From Naegleria lovaniensis (Eukaryota > Heterolobosea > Eutetramitea > Acrasida > Naegleriidae): a stretch of 64,000 nt of DNA. The notes under the pieces are model-generated. The model was not told the origin of the DNA. It saw only the letters and a program-made list of their open reading frames with translations, and made no database searches. A program made the position numbers and the translations under genes. The DNA lies in assembly GCF_003324165.1 (NCBI RefSeq), contig NW_025407831.1:310001-374000 (forward strand), in the 5' to 3' direction. This document shows positions 45,421 through 56,874 of this stretch, one piece after another (the first letter of the stretch is position 1; every line of letters begins with the position of its first letter).

Positions 45421-48400
45421 TTACCTTACTTTATTAAACCAGGAATCAAATTCATCTCCTTCATCTTCTTCAGCTTTTAGTTTTTCACCTAATTTCAAAT
45501 TAGATAAATTACTTTCTGATTTTCTAAAGAAATGAGATATTGACTGCAACTTTTCTGTTTCTTCAATAATAGATTGTTCTTTTGCATCCGCTTGGTCTTG
45601 AACCTCTGGAATAATGGAAGATTGTGTTTTTGAGGGTGTTGCATTTTCGGCCGATTTGGCGATTTCTTTTGTGATTCTAGTGGTCGTTTCAGGGCTAGTC
45701 TCGTCCATGTCGTCATATTCATCTAGATTGTCAAATGATTTTTTAAGTTGATTGAGTAAAAATGTCTGTTGATGCTCTGGCATCTGAATGCTGAGCAAAC
45801 TAGTATTTGATGACTCCATTATAGGACTTATTGAGCTAATTCCATGTATTGGTTTGTTCGCTGGTAGTGAATCGCTTGCTTCAGGTAATGCTGATGTCAT
45901 ACCAGAGGTAACTTCGTCCGAGCTAGTTATTGATGAAAACGATATTGACTTGCTCAACCTCTTATTGTTGAATTCTCGAATAAGTCTTTCTTCTTCGTCA
46001 TCAGAAGATGAGTCAAACCGTACCTTAGAATTCTTTTTCGAAACAACTATTTTGTCAATATCAACGTCAGGATATGGTTGATTGTTTTCTTTAAAAGACT
46101 CTGCAAAATTTGAGAAGGGAGATACTCCAGTCGTGATCGTGTTGCTTATTTTTTTCTCTATTTCATTCGCCTTTTGTAGAAATGGTAAAATTGGAGACAG
46201 CATGGAGAATATCTTGGCAGTGCTTGGTTGCTCTTCGTTGGTAGTGGTTGTTGAATCGACAACCATATTTTTAGTGTTTGTAGCCATTTGTCTATATCGC
46301 TTCTCGGCTCCATCCATTCGTTTTCTCAATTCAGAAAAAGTATCTTCGTCATCTGAGGCGTCATCAATATCGCTACGTTGAGGTGGCCGTCTCAACTTGA
46401 TACGTTTGTAAACATATCCTGTTAACACAATAATCTGAGCAAATGTTAAAACGTTAGTCTTTGGTAAACTATAATCCAGTTTCAAATGACCTTACCTTTG
46501 AGACAATGAACAACAAAATTGCCAAAAAGTAGAAAATCCACTCCTTCAATTTGATGGATGCACGTTGACTGTGGAGTAGTTGAACCTTGTTCTCCAATTC
46601 CTTGATTCTGCTCTCGTAGAGCTTTAAGTCTTCATCGTGACTAATAACTTTATCCTTTGTGGTAGAGTGAGCTGAATTTAGCTGCAGAACTACATTGGAA
46701 AGGTGATTCATTCTTGATTCTAGTTTGTCTACTTTGCTTTTCAAGTTGTCAATTTTCTTTTGTTTTACAGACAGATGTATATTCGATATTTCTTGTATGT
46801 CAAGTATCTGTTTTTTAGTTTCATAAATATCTGATTTCAAAACCTGAATATCATTTCTTAGCGAATTGTCTATATTTTTCAATTCATCTTGAACTTTTTG
46901 TATTACTTTTTGATCCTTTCCATGTTGGCAACTATCCAATATTAAATTGGTTTTAACCATCGATGGTGTATTCAAGGAGCATGATCCATCAGTGTGATCT
47001 GACGATTGAAATGACGATAAATTTTCCAGAGAAGAGTCGTGAACGTCAATATTGAGAGCATCAAGTAGCATCTTTTGTTGAGGCTTACTTTTCACTGGCT
47101 CGGTTGCTTGAGTAAAGGTAGGTTCTAAACTCATGTTATCAAGAAGCTCTAAGTCAGCAGCAGAAAGAGCTGGATTTTGATAGGGTACATATTGAATTTG
47201 TAAATGAACCTGAGTATATAGTTTGTTTCCAAGAGGAGTTGTTAATGAGAACCAATCTTCGAGTATTCTGTCCTTTGCTATTTTAACTTTTGAAAGGGGT
47301 ATTGAAACGAATCCTAAACAAATAATTTCCTTTTTCATTTTTGGTTTGACTGGGCTATGAAAAATTTCAACAGATATAGAGCTCGTTTCGTCAGATATGT
47401 AAAACTTAAATTCTTCAGACCATTTAAGCTTCTTGTTGAGGTAGGCACCCGCCAGAGGCATGGTTCTATGAACTTTTCCCTCACATAAAACTTCACAGTA
47501 AGTGATATAGTCCTCAAACAAAATATTTTCGGAGTTGTTTTCGTTGGAGCGAGGAGATGATTGGTAGCTTTCTTTTTCTGCTCCCACAGAAAGATTAGAT
47601 CCTTTTGATTGTTTTTGTGAGTTAGTGGGTACTGGCTCAGTAGCATAACCCTCCACTGACTTTAAATTTCTAGTTTGAATATTTGTTATATACACTTCAC
47701 CAATAGCTTCTCGTTGTTGCTCATCAAAGGTAGAAAATTCTTCTAGAATATCAAGCTTATTATCATCATCTTTAGAATTGCTGTAAATTGTGTTTTGTTT
47801 TGGAATAATTTTTTTTGGAACAGATTTGATGAAAGAAGGAGCATTTCGCACTGTTGTCACACCCCTTTCAACTCCATCTCTAATGTTTTTCTTAAACTCT
47901 TTAAAGCTGTGTTTGATAGCATTTCCAGCAGTGTTGATAGAATTGTTGTATTCTGGATTCCCTATTCCTTTGAATTTGTTGCTATTACCACTGGGAATCC
48001 AATTTCCTGGAAAGGCTTTTCTGTAATGAGACCCTCTAGCAGAGGAAACTCCCAAAGAATGTCCATCATGTCTATGAGTTGTAGAAGAATGATCTGAACT
48101 TGCTCTTGCAGGCAGTATATTATCAGCTGATTTGTTCAAGTCCATAATGGAATATGAAACTAACTCTTGAGTAGGCTCAATCTTTAAACTGTAGCGAGGG
48201 TCTATTACCTCAGGCGATACATGAGGATTGAAGTGAGATGTAGGTTGTTCAGATCTAGTCCTCATAGGTGATGGCTTCTTCAACAATTTATCACCATCGA
48301 ATAGAAATTTGTCACGTTGATGATGAACGACACGTTCCTTACTTGTGGTATTCGGCATAAGTGCTATATTGACCGATTGATTAAGAGTTTCATTTGCAGG

Positions 48401-48983
48401 CCTTGGAGCTGAGGAAGACAAATCCTCCAAAGAGCTACTCCTTTTATGGCTAGAGTTTGGTGTAAGTCTCTTCTCTTTGATTGATTCTTCAAATAAATTA
48501 AGAGGAGCAGAATGATCATTCACGGAACGAGACCTGGTTTTAGTTCCTGGGCTCTTTGAAATTTCAGGTTCAGTCGAAGATGGCACCGCAGTGTCATGTT
48601 GTGAAGGCAACGTTGCATCTGTTGCTGGCTGTATTTCTTGTTGTTTGATGCTTGTGTTGCTTGCTCTGAATAGATCGTGGTTCATCAGTAAATTTCCGAT
48701 CGGTAGTAATGTTGTTGTTACTTGACGACTGTTGCTGTTGTTTCTGGTAATATTTATATTTTCTTTCCTTGTAGGAACTCAACAGGTTCATTCCTGATGA
48801 AGTGTTCTTGTGTTGAGTTGCATCATAACTGGAAGATGATGATGGTTGAGAGAAAAATGTCGGAGGCGTTGATGATGAAGTATGAGATGATGGAGAGGTG
48901 GCTACAATAATGGACACTGGTTTACTGTTATTATTATTATTTGTTGATGATGTTTCTTGATTCGGAAGTGATGACTGGTCCAT
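45421..48983 (-). CDS. C2-domain, coiled-coil, C-terminal membrane protein
   Basis: The main body runs from the ATG at 48685 (MNHDLFRASN) to 46496, and after a 61-nt intron (46495-46435, GTAAGG...CAG) from 46434 to 45421. That gives about 1,070 residues. A Ser-rich N-terminal half leads to a C2-like domain at about residues 330-500 (GEVYITNIQTRNLKS, ITYCEVLCEGKVHRTM, KWSEEFKFYISDE, KLYTQVHLQIQYV). A coiled coil follows, then one membrane stretch WIFYFLAILLFIVSK-IIVLTGYVY formed across the intron. The acidic, Ser-rich tail is probably cytoplasmic. Upstream, 48983-48700 in another frame encodes a convincing Ser/Asn/Gln-rich N-terminus (MDQSSLPNQETSSTN) that would need a one-base excess or two-base loss to join. 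The role is unknown; membrane tethering is a guess. Confidence 0.7.
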
Positions 48984-49232
48984 TTTCCAATAAGTTTCGA
49001 GTGTTATTATTTACAAATATAATTTGAGCAAGAGAAAAATGTTCTAATTTTTAAAGCCGAATGTTTTAGGTGTCGTTCCTTCTTGTGCAAAATCGGAACA
49101 TGAAATGATGATGAGCTATTTTTTGTTATCAAGTTCGGAGATCCACAAAGCTTTGAGTTGGATGTAAAGCTGCAACCTTTGGTTGGCCACCTTCATCATA
49201 CGTCCTTTGCTCAAATCATCAACTATTAAAAA
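48984..49232. other. Divergent promoter region
   Basis: This gap of about 250 bases separates the C2-domain gene from the Cdc14-SIN-like gene. A possible hairpin GTTCC...GGAAC lies near 49076-49099. I see no gene or RNA family. Confidence 0.4.
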
Positions 49233-50369
49233 ATGAAGAAACAACAGACGTCCTCAAATTCTGATTACTCACCACCAGTTTTGAATCAGGGTGATGTTTC
49301 ACCTGCTGTTTCTTCTTCCGAATCAACAAATAACGACGACCATAGATCTATTAAATCTTCTCTCAACACGAATGATCATTTGGATGGTTTAGATTTACAT
49401 TCTTCCACATCTAGAATTGAGTTATCTCGGTTATCTCTTGATTCGTCTGAAGAACATGTTGATATTCGACAACCTCTAACCTATTATGAACAATGGTATG
49501 AATATGACAAGTTGAGAAGAGAATTAAAATTTAATATTGGAAGATGTATTTCACTACTGAGGAATAGATATTCATTTCAAAGAGAAAAAGGATTGGATGA
49601 ATTAATTTCTATTTTATCTGGATTGGAGACTAGCACTGACAAGGAAATATTTTCGATATTACAAAAGAAGATGGACGAAGATACAAATGGTGAGTAATTT
49701 ATGAGAATTTAATAACAGGCTAATTTGAATGTTATAGTAATTTCAAATGTAGTGACCAATATTTTGCAACACACAACAGCTGGAAAGCATGCGTTGAGCC
49801 CAGTGACAGCTGTTGAAATTTATAAGGCTTTGTTGGTCCTGGAGGGATGTTGTCTTATTTCATCGGCATGTTCCAATACTTTGGCAACTGTTCAAGGATT
49901 TAAATTTATCTTAAAAATACTTTCTGACGGCAATAATTATCTGACAAGTACATCAAAAAGCAGTCCATATCAATCTCTGGATTTTAAAAAAGATACAGAA
50001 GAAGTGTGGGATGAAATTCGTTTAACATGTCTAGATTGCTTACTGTCTTGTCTTCACAATTGCCCTCATTGTGTAGTTTTATTTTGTGAAGATTCTAGCG
50101 GTCCAGATGTTATATGTACCATATTGAGGAACAAGGATCTCTCTAAAATATTACGATCCAAATGCATTGAATTTTTCTGTATTTTAGTGAAGCTGCTCAC
50201 AAATATTGAATCCGACGGATTGCATGTGACAAATTTAACAGAAAGGATAAAAGTATTTCTTGGAAGTAAGCTTACCAAAGATTTACTTGACATTTGGAAA
50301 GAAAAAGATGAGGACTTGGACGTAATTAAGTGTGATAATTTTGTAGATTTGGTAGATGAGAGGCTTTAA
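49233..50369 (+). CDS. Possible Cdc14 SIN-component-like protein
   Basis: Exons 49233-49689 and 49738-50369 (48-nt intron, GTGAGT...TAG) encode about 362 residues. The first 85 are Ser/Asn/Asp-rich. The helical domain includes FNIGRCISLLRNRYSFQREKG, then IYKALLVLEGCCLISSACSN, FKFILKIL and SKCIEFFCILVKLL. This resembles the fungal septation-initiation protein Cdc14 (a partner of the Sid1 kinase, not the phosphatase), with its repeating armadillo-like helices. The match rests on pattern memory and is tentative; another ARM-like scaffold is the main alternative. Confidence 0.5.
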
Positions 50370-50413
50370 ATAATTTATTATGTACATAATTTACAAACGA
50401 TACAATCATAGAA

Positions 50414-51053
50414 CTAACTGTTTTTCTGTTGTTGTTGGCCTCCTGATTGAACTGCAAGCATATTGATGTAATTAATGTAATTGATCTTGCCAGTATTTTC
50501 TGGATCTACGTTGGCCAACAGTTCAGTAGCCTCCTGTAACGTAATGGGATTGTCACCGTAGGTGGTTAATGCGTGCTCCAACACCTTGGTTTTCACAACC
50601 CCGTAGGGGCAATCATCAGTCTCAAAAGTTTTAAAAGCATTAATGTACTGCTCCACTGTGTATTGTGATTGAACGCTCCTTGACATGACTGCTACAAATT
50701 CATCGAAATCAATAGCACCTGAATTATCGGCATCTCTATAATGATGATATTTGCATTCCACTGATTTTGACCAGTACAGTACTTACGCCTCTTTCATCAT
50801 TTCATTAATTTCTTCATCGGAAGGTTTCAATCCTAGGGTTCTCATCAAAGTACCAAGCTCCTCTTGTTCAATTTCACCTCCTCCATCTCTATCCACCTAA
50901 ATCCCGCATCCAACACGATTCTTTCTCAATTCAGAAATTTATGAAATGTATACTTACAAGTTGAAAGATTTCTCTGTATCGTTTAATGTCCTCTTCGGAG
51001 ACTTGATGGCCAAGTTGCACTCCCGTTTGCTGGTGGGGACTTAAATCACTCAT
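50414..51053 (-). CDS. Calmodulin-like EF-hand protein
   Basis: Three exons (51053-50958, 50896-50787, 50735-50414) encode 175 residues. After a 20-residue leader, four EF-hand units are seen. EF1 DRDGGGEIEQEE and EF2 DADNSGAIDFDE are complete calcium loops. EF3 (around TDDCPYGVVKTK) has lost its ligands. EF4 DPENTGKINYIN has Asn instead of the final Glu. It is therefore a two-site calcium sensor of the calmodulin/centrin superfamily with a Gln-rich tail (GGQQQQKNS). Both introns (61 and 51 nt) have GTAAGT donors, and EF2 forms only after the second is removed. The partner is unknown. Confidence 0.9.
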
Positions 51054-51166
51054 GATGTTTACTGTACCGTGTGGCGGCTTTTTTAAAAAAATTAGAATTA
51101 TATTTTTAATTAAACTCGGTATCTCTTTCCTAAGCCTAGCTAGAGAATTGCATCATCTTCATGCCT

Positions 51167-52960
51167 TTACTTGTAGAGCCTCTCATAGGTTTCAAAACCG
51201 CCTGCAAGGTTAAGGACATTGTCAAAACCGTTTTCATTCAAAATTCTTTGAGCCATGTATCCTCTCATTCCAATTCTACAATAGGTCACAATCTTCTTGT
51301 CTTTTGGTAGCTCAGAGAGTCTATTTCTCAAATCATCGATTGGAATGTGGACAGCGTCCTCAAAATGACCAGATTGCCACTCCTTAGGTGTTCTCACGTC
51401 AACCAAATAATAATCGCTTCGATTGGCCAACACTTGAGGAATTTGAACCATTCGTTGCTCTCCTCTCAAGACACCTGATGCAATAAAACCAATCATATTC
51501 ACAGGGTCCTTTGCTGAGCCATATTGTGGTGAGTAAGCAAGCTCAGATTCTTCAAGATCAAACACAGTCATTCCAGCTTGAATGGCCATGGCTACTGCAT
51601 TAATTCTGTTAGCAATTCCGTTGTGTTCGCCAACAATTTGACATCCTAGAATCTTTCCATATCGTTCCTTAGAGGTATCAAAGATCAACTTGATGATCAT
51701 TCTCTTGGCACCAGGGTAATATCCAGCATGATCGTTAATTGGAGTGTAGACCTTGTCATAGGAAGTGTATCCTGCTCTTTGAAGAGATTTTTCACTTGCT
51801 CCAGTGCTAGCCACAGTATAATTAAATCCTCCCATGATGGATGTTCCTTGAGCTCCTCTGAAACTATCTGGTGTTTTACCAAAGATGTGATTCACACAAA
51901 TTCTTCCTTGTCTATTGGCAATTCCAGCTAACGGAACTTGAGTTCTATTCTTCAACACAAAATCTTCAATTTCAGTGTTGTCTCCACATGCATAAATATC
52001 AGGATCTGAGGTTTGACAATGTTCATTGACCACAATACCACCACGAGGACCGACTTGTAATCCACTTTCAACAGCTAACTTATTCTCAGGTTTGACACCC
52101 ACGGAGAGAAGAACAAAGTCAGCGTTCACAATTTTTCCACTTTCGAGATGGACATTGACACTACCATTCTCTCCTTCTGAGAATTTGACACACTTTTCTT
52201 GAAGCAACAAATCCACACCATTCGATCTGTAATCATTTTGGAGAGGAGTTACCATTTCCTTATCCTATTGGAGTTTTGAAAAAAATCACAAGTAAGGCAC
52301 GAATAATGTTGTGTTAAATCATCATACAATCATTCAGATATTCAGATTCATAAAACAATGCTTATTAAAAAAACATACCATTGGTGGCATGACTTGATCT
52401 AGTAATTCAATAATGCTAACCTTAACACCAGCATGGGTGACTGCTTCAGCAACCTCACATCCAATAAACCCAGCACCAATTATCACACATCTCTTTCCAG
52501 GTTTAACATGTTGCTTAATTCGATCCATATCTTCGAGAGAACGTAAAATGTGAATATTTGGATTCTTCACTCCTTCCAATGGTGGAATAATTGGCTCAGC
52601 TCCAGTTGACAAAATCAACTTGTCATATGACTCTGAATATTCTCGAAGTGGTGTCTTGCACAACACTTGTTTTTGTGCTCGGTCAATAGCAAGCACTTCT
52701 GTTTCAATACGAAGATCAATGTTATATCTCTTTCTGAGAGTATCTACTCCGGTAACAATTAAACTGTCTCTGGATGCAATTTGACCTCCAAGGTAATAGG
52801 GCATTCCACAATTTGCAAAAGATGGATTCTTTCCCTTTTCAAACAAGACAATGTTGACCTTTTCGCAAATTCTTCGAAGTCGAGTGGCAGCAGAGGCGCC
52901 TCCAGCAACTCCTCCAACAACGACAACCTTATTCACGACGGATGTACATGAGTTTTGCAT
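51167..52960 (-). CDS. CoA-disulfide reductase fused to a rhodanese domain
   Basis: Two exons (52960-52379, 52264-51167) encode 559 residues. The FAD/NAD(P)H enzyme has an N-terminal FAD fold (VVVVGGVAGGASAATRLRR), the CoA-disulfide reductase active-site Cys in NPSFANCGMPYYLGG, an NAD fold (CVIIGAGFIGCEVAEAV), FAD site DIYACGDNTEI and a dimerisation domain (AGYYPGAKRMIIKLIF). The C-terminal rhodanese domain has active-site Cys in VTYCRIGMRGYMAQ. It matches the bacterial CoADR-RHD class acting on CoA disulfides or polysulfides. The 114-nt intron has a GTATGT donor. The ATG at 52960 is preceded in frame only by a GTG. A bacterial origin is likely from the architecture but not proven here. Confidence 0.92.
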
Positions 52961-53055
52961 GGTGAAAATCACTTGTTAGAGGTGTAATGTAACTAATGGT
53001 GGTGTTTCCGATGATGGATGTTCCTTTGTTTTTTTGTATTTGGATTTTGGCATTC

Positions 53056-53110
53056 TCTTGTGTTGGGAGGCCTCGAAAAGGAACACAAGGACAATCGCCG
53101 AATTGTCTTT
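53056..53110 (+). other. Two adjacent stem-loops upstream of the reductase gene
   Basis: CTTGTGTT at 53057-53064 pairs with AACACAAG at 53082-53089 around a 17-base loop. AAGGACAAT at 53087-53095 pairs with ATTGTCTTT at 53102-53110 around a CGCCGA loop. The stems overlap by three bases and so would compete. No known RNA family is recognised. Confidence 0.35.
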
Positions 53111-53214
53111 GGGCCGAAATTGGAATTTTTCATGCAGATGCTGAGTGTGCTGGAGAGATGATGCATGTGTGGAGCTTATCCATCATACATGTTTATGCTT
53201 GTTTGTGATCGAGA

Positions 53215-55227
53215 TTACATGTCATATTCTTCCTCAGCCTCTTCTTCAGCTGGTGCTTCTTCAAGTTTCAGTAATTCCTGTCGTGCAATTTCATTAAATC
53301 GATTCAGCGAGAGTGCCTTATGGAAGCATTGAAAAGCGTCTTCAAAACGTTGTTGATACAAATAGATTTGTCCAAGTTTGGTTTGAATACTGTCAGTATT
53401 CTGTTTAAGATTTTGAGATTGTAAAGTTTTGATGGCAGAATCAAATTGTTGTCTCTTGATATCTAATTCTACCTTTCCTAGAAGTGCCTCTTCCATTCCA
53501 AATTCATTATCTGTTTCTTGACATATCTTGAGGGCAAGGTCAAACTCTTTTTGTGCATTATCATGAAGTTCTTCTTTCATCGTATAGACACTGCCTAATA
53601 GTATGTGTGGCTTGTAATCATTCTTAGAGTTGTAGTGTTTTTGTGCGATTCGTGCAGCGTTAAGAGCATCTTGGAAATGTTGAGGTAACGCTAAATATGC
53701 TTTCACTAGTCCTTGGAATATCCTGATATCCTTTGAAATAGTTTTTGCTTGCTTGTAGACCATAATGGCTTTTGCATACTGCTGATTCATTAATAGTAAA
53801 TGTCCCTTCCATAAATATGCCAGTACAAAAGCGCTATTCAATTCTAAAGCCTTATCTACGCTTCGTATTGCCATTTCCATGTTGTGTTGGAATGAAAGTT
53901 TGTTTCTCTCTGTATTTTCATCTCCACCTGCCACTGCTAGTAGAGTACTTCTTGATGTGTAGTAAATTCCCATGACCAACCAGCTCTCTGCAGATCCCTT
54001 ATTCGTTGTTAATAATCGTTGAGAAAGTGTTTGAAGCTCTAAAGGATGACCTGTAGTTTGCAAAAGTGTGGCATAGGTGCTCGTTTTTAAATCTGTATAT
54101 CCATCCATTTTATAGCATTGTTTGAAGAGATCCAATGCCTCATTGTATTTTGATAATTGATCATAGCAATCTGCTAAACTCAATTGAAGCCCAACGTTGT
54201 TAGGAAATGACTTTTCCAAGTACTTGAGCGAGGGCATTAATTTTTCATGTTGATTATTGTGTGCATAATATTTGACATCCACGAGCTTTGCCAACCATTC
54301 TTCTTTCTTGTAGTAATCCGTAAGATTTTTCTTCTTGTCTTCAGGAAGGCCAAGTTTAATGAGCTTCTCTACAGCTGATATTGCATATTTATCCATTTTT
54401 AACACCTCTTGGTAACAGGCGACAGCCTCCTTGCTTTTATCTTTCTTCATGTAAATATCTCCTAATTTCATAAAGTTTTTTACACTTCTAAACTCTTTTG
54501 GTATTGATTTTAAATGAATCTCTGCTTCATCTTCTAGGTTATTCTTTAAACAGGCGTCTGCAAGAATGTCACAAATATAATAATGTTTTTTCTTGTCATC
54601 TGGCGTCTTGGATGACAAATAATCCAATAAATATGAAGAAATCGTTACAGCCTGACTTAGATATTGCTAAATAATTGGTGACTCGTACGCTAACATTCAC
54701 GTTTAACGTTTGCTTACCTTTGCTCGCATCACCTCTGAATTTCCAATCAACGCTCTGGAGTACACAACCAGCAAGTCCACAAATATTTGCAACCATTCTG
54801 CTTCTTCGCTTAGAGCGGAGCTTGCTTTATATTTTTCTTTGAAAGAAACTAGTACTGTATTTGCCAAATTGTCCACACAAAATTCACACTTGTTAATACT
54901 CCAAGAAGTGTTGTATGGCGATATGCCTTCAATCAATTCATTCCGAGAATTAACATCTCCGACAATAGTATTGAAACAACTGCTGATCATCAGAGAGCCA
55001 ATCTCCGTAGCACTGTCGAAAAACTCGTGATGAAGTTGTTGATTTAGTTTTTTCAGAATGATTTTCAAGGTTTCCTTTCCGATTCCATGATTGCTCTTGC
55101 TAGCATCAGAAAGTGAGGATGATGATAGAGAAGAAAACGGTTGTTGCATTTTTGTTTTAAGAATAATTGGTGTCTTGTATCTCAAAAACTTGCACTGGCC
55201 CCAATGGTCAGCAACAACACAACCCAT
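53215..55227 (-). CDS. APC7: Anaphase-promoting complex subunit 7-like TPR protein
   Basis: Exons 55227-54718 and 54666-53215 (51-nt intron, GTAAGC...TAG) encode 653 residues. APC7 is a TPR scaffold of the APC/C ubiquitin ligase. At least ten TPR units are visible from about residue 200, for example DIYMKKDKSKEAVACYQEVL, LFKQCYKMDGYTDLK, SAESWLVMGIYYTSR, VLAYLWKGHLLLMNQQYAKA and YLYQQRFEDAFQCFHKAL. The order, with ELQTLSQRLL before the middle repeats and GLVKAYLALP later, follows APC7 rather than CDC16 or CDC27. The tail EEAEEEYDM is acidic. The ATG at 55227 is used; MQQPFSSL at 55149 is an alternative. Confidence 0.8.
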
Positions 55228-55589
55228 CTTTGCTATATTTCAAAAATCCAGTCTTATCTCATCGAAGAGTCAGAGAACAATTATATGACCTCAAAACAAT
55301 GTGAAAAATAATTTTTATTTGCGAACCACATTTATTTCGGCAAGGACCACCAATTTGCTGCTTGGAGCCAGCGTTTGAAAAAGTATTGCCAATTTGTTAC
55401 GTCAATTCTTCGAAGGATTATTTCGAAAACATTTCACCCGACATGTTTGAGAACACCCTTTAGGAAAATATCGAGGTAGTCCCTACGGCTGCCACTGGAC
55501 AAAATCCTTGGCAGTGATTCTAACGCTCACCTAAATCAATAATTGCTTTTTGGCTGGGCAGTGTTTATTTACTTCACAACAACAACCCT
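55228..55589. other. Intergenic stretch with a stem-loop
   Basis: This gap of about 360 bases lies between APC7 and the RING gene, both on the minus strand. It contains the stem-loop CTGCCA...TGGCAG at 55489-55514, with an inner GGA-CAAAA-TCC. An AATTTTTAT tract near 55309 resembles an Sm-like site, but no snRNA family is recognised. I see no protein gene. Confidence 0.4.
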
Positions 55590-56755
55590 TCAATGTTCAT
55601 TCAAGTCTAATTTACAAATAGGACAAGTGTGGCTTCCTTCCAGCCACTGGTCAATACAGTCCTTGTGAAAGGTGTGAAAACAAGTCAATCTTCTTAACTG
55701 GTCACCCTTATTGTATTCTTCCATACAGCAGACACAAGAGTTGTTCTCTTCATTCATAGATTTGGTTCCATCATGAATAAATGTTGGAAATTGCCATAGG
55801 AGACCCTTATTCACTCCAATTTTTACAGCATTTTCATCCAACCTTAACAATTCCTCATATGACTCATCTCCAGTAATGTTTGAGGGTATACTGCTACTTG
55901 TTTGTGAGACTTGTCCAAAATGGTCGTTTTGATAATGATCGAAATAATTATTGGAAATGACTTGATCAAAATTGTTAATATACGTTTGAAAGGGAGATGA
56001 ATTCAATTCCTCTTGTTGCAACTTTCTAGCAAGCAATTCATCTTCCGATATTACACAAGATGGCGTTGAAGAGCTGCTGCTATTGCTACTACTAGAACTG
56101 GCTGTTGGTCTAAGGGAAGTTTTTCTGGAGGTAGAACTTTTTGATGAGATGGAAGATGTTGAAGCTTTGGAGCTTGTTCTCCTCGTTGGTCGAATGGATG
56201 GAATTGAAGATGTTGTTACCCCAGATCGATCTTCATGAAGTGCAACAGGTTGGAGTTTTGGTCTTACCAAAGAATTTGCGGTATTGGAAGATGTGGCCGA
56301 TCGTTGTTGATTCCGTTGTGTTGTCATTGCGTTTCCTTGGTTGCTACTTATTGTCTGGTGCATGTAAGAGGAATGAGTAGCTGCATTTCTTCCAACTACT
56401 GCAAGGCCAGCCGAGTCTGATGACCTCGGAACAAAACATGTGCCCGAAGATGATGAATTATTACTTGTAGATTTTTCTAAATCTCTTTTCAATTTTTCAT
56501 TCTCTATTTGAAGTTGTTGGATGGTTGATTGAGCTTGCAGTAATTGTTGTTTCAAAGTTTCAATGCTTTCTTGTTGTTCATGAATAATTCTGTATGATCG
56601 CATTTATACAATAGTGCGCTACAAATTAATGCTACATACGCTTCTTGTGAGCTGATTTTAATGGTAGCTTCTTCGATCGCATTTTCCAGCTGGTCAAAGT
56701 GGTGACGTTCGGGATGAACAAAGTCATGAAACACAATGTCGTTGTTTTCATTCAT
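55590..56755 (-). CDS. RING-H2 finger E3 ligase-like protein
   Basis: Exons 56755-56640 and 56589-55590 (50-nt intron, GTATGT...CAG) encode about 371 residues. An N-terminal coiled coil forms across the junction (SSQEA-IIHEQQESIETLKQQ). A long Ser/Thr-rich disordered region is followed by the C-terminal RING-H2 finger CVCCMEEYNKGDQLRR, then CFHTFHKDCIDQWL and CPICK, with all eight zinc ligands in C3H2C3 order. It most probably recruits an E2 to ubiquitinate an unknown target. The ATG at 56755 (MNENND) is chosen; the frame further upstream starts only from a non-ATG codon. Confidence 0.88.
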
Positions 56756-56874
56756 TTTTTGTGGCGGCAACCAAAATTCAGAATGTGAGAATTCTCACAA
56801 ATTGCAAGATCAATGTGATTAGGTCGTTCCTTTATTGCTACTGCAGGTTGTTGAGTCCACACGAACTCTATAAA

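Noticed and set aside
52996-53208. 70-codon + strand gene before the reductase
   Set aside because: Hydrophobic composition without a family match; the stretch is better explained as an upstream region with hairpins.
55228-55589. Spliceosomal snRNA or SRP RNA
   Set aside because: An Sm-like AATTTTTAT tract and a hairpin are present, but none of the U1-U6 or SRP core motifs is seen.
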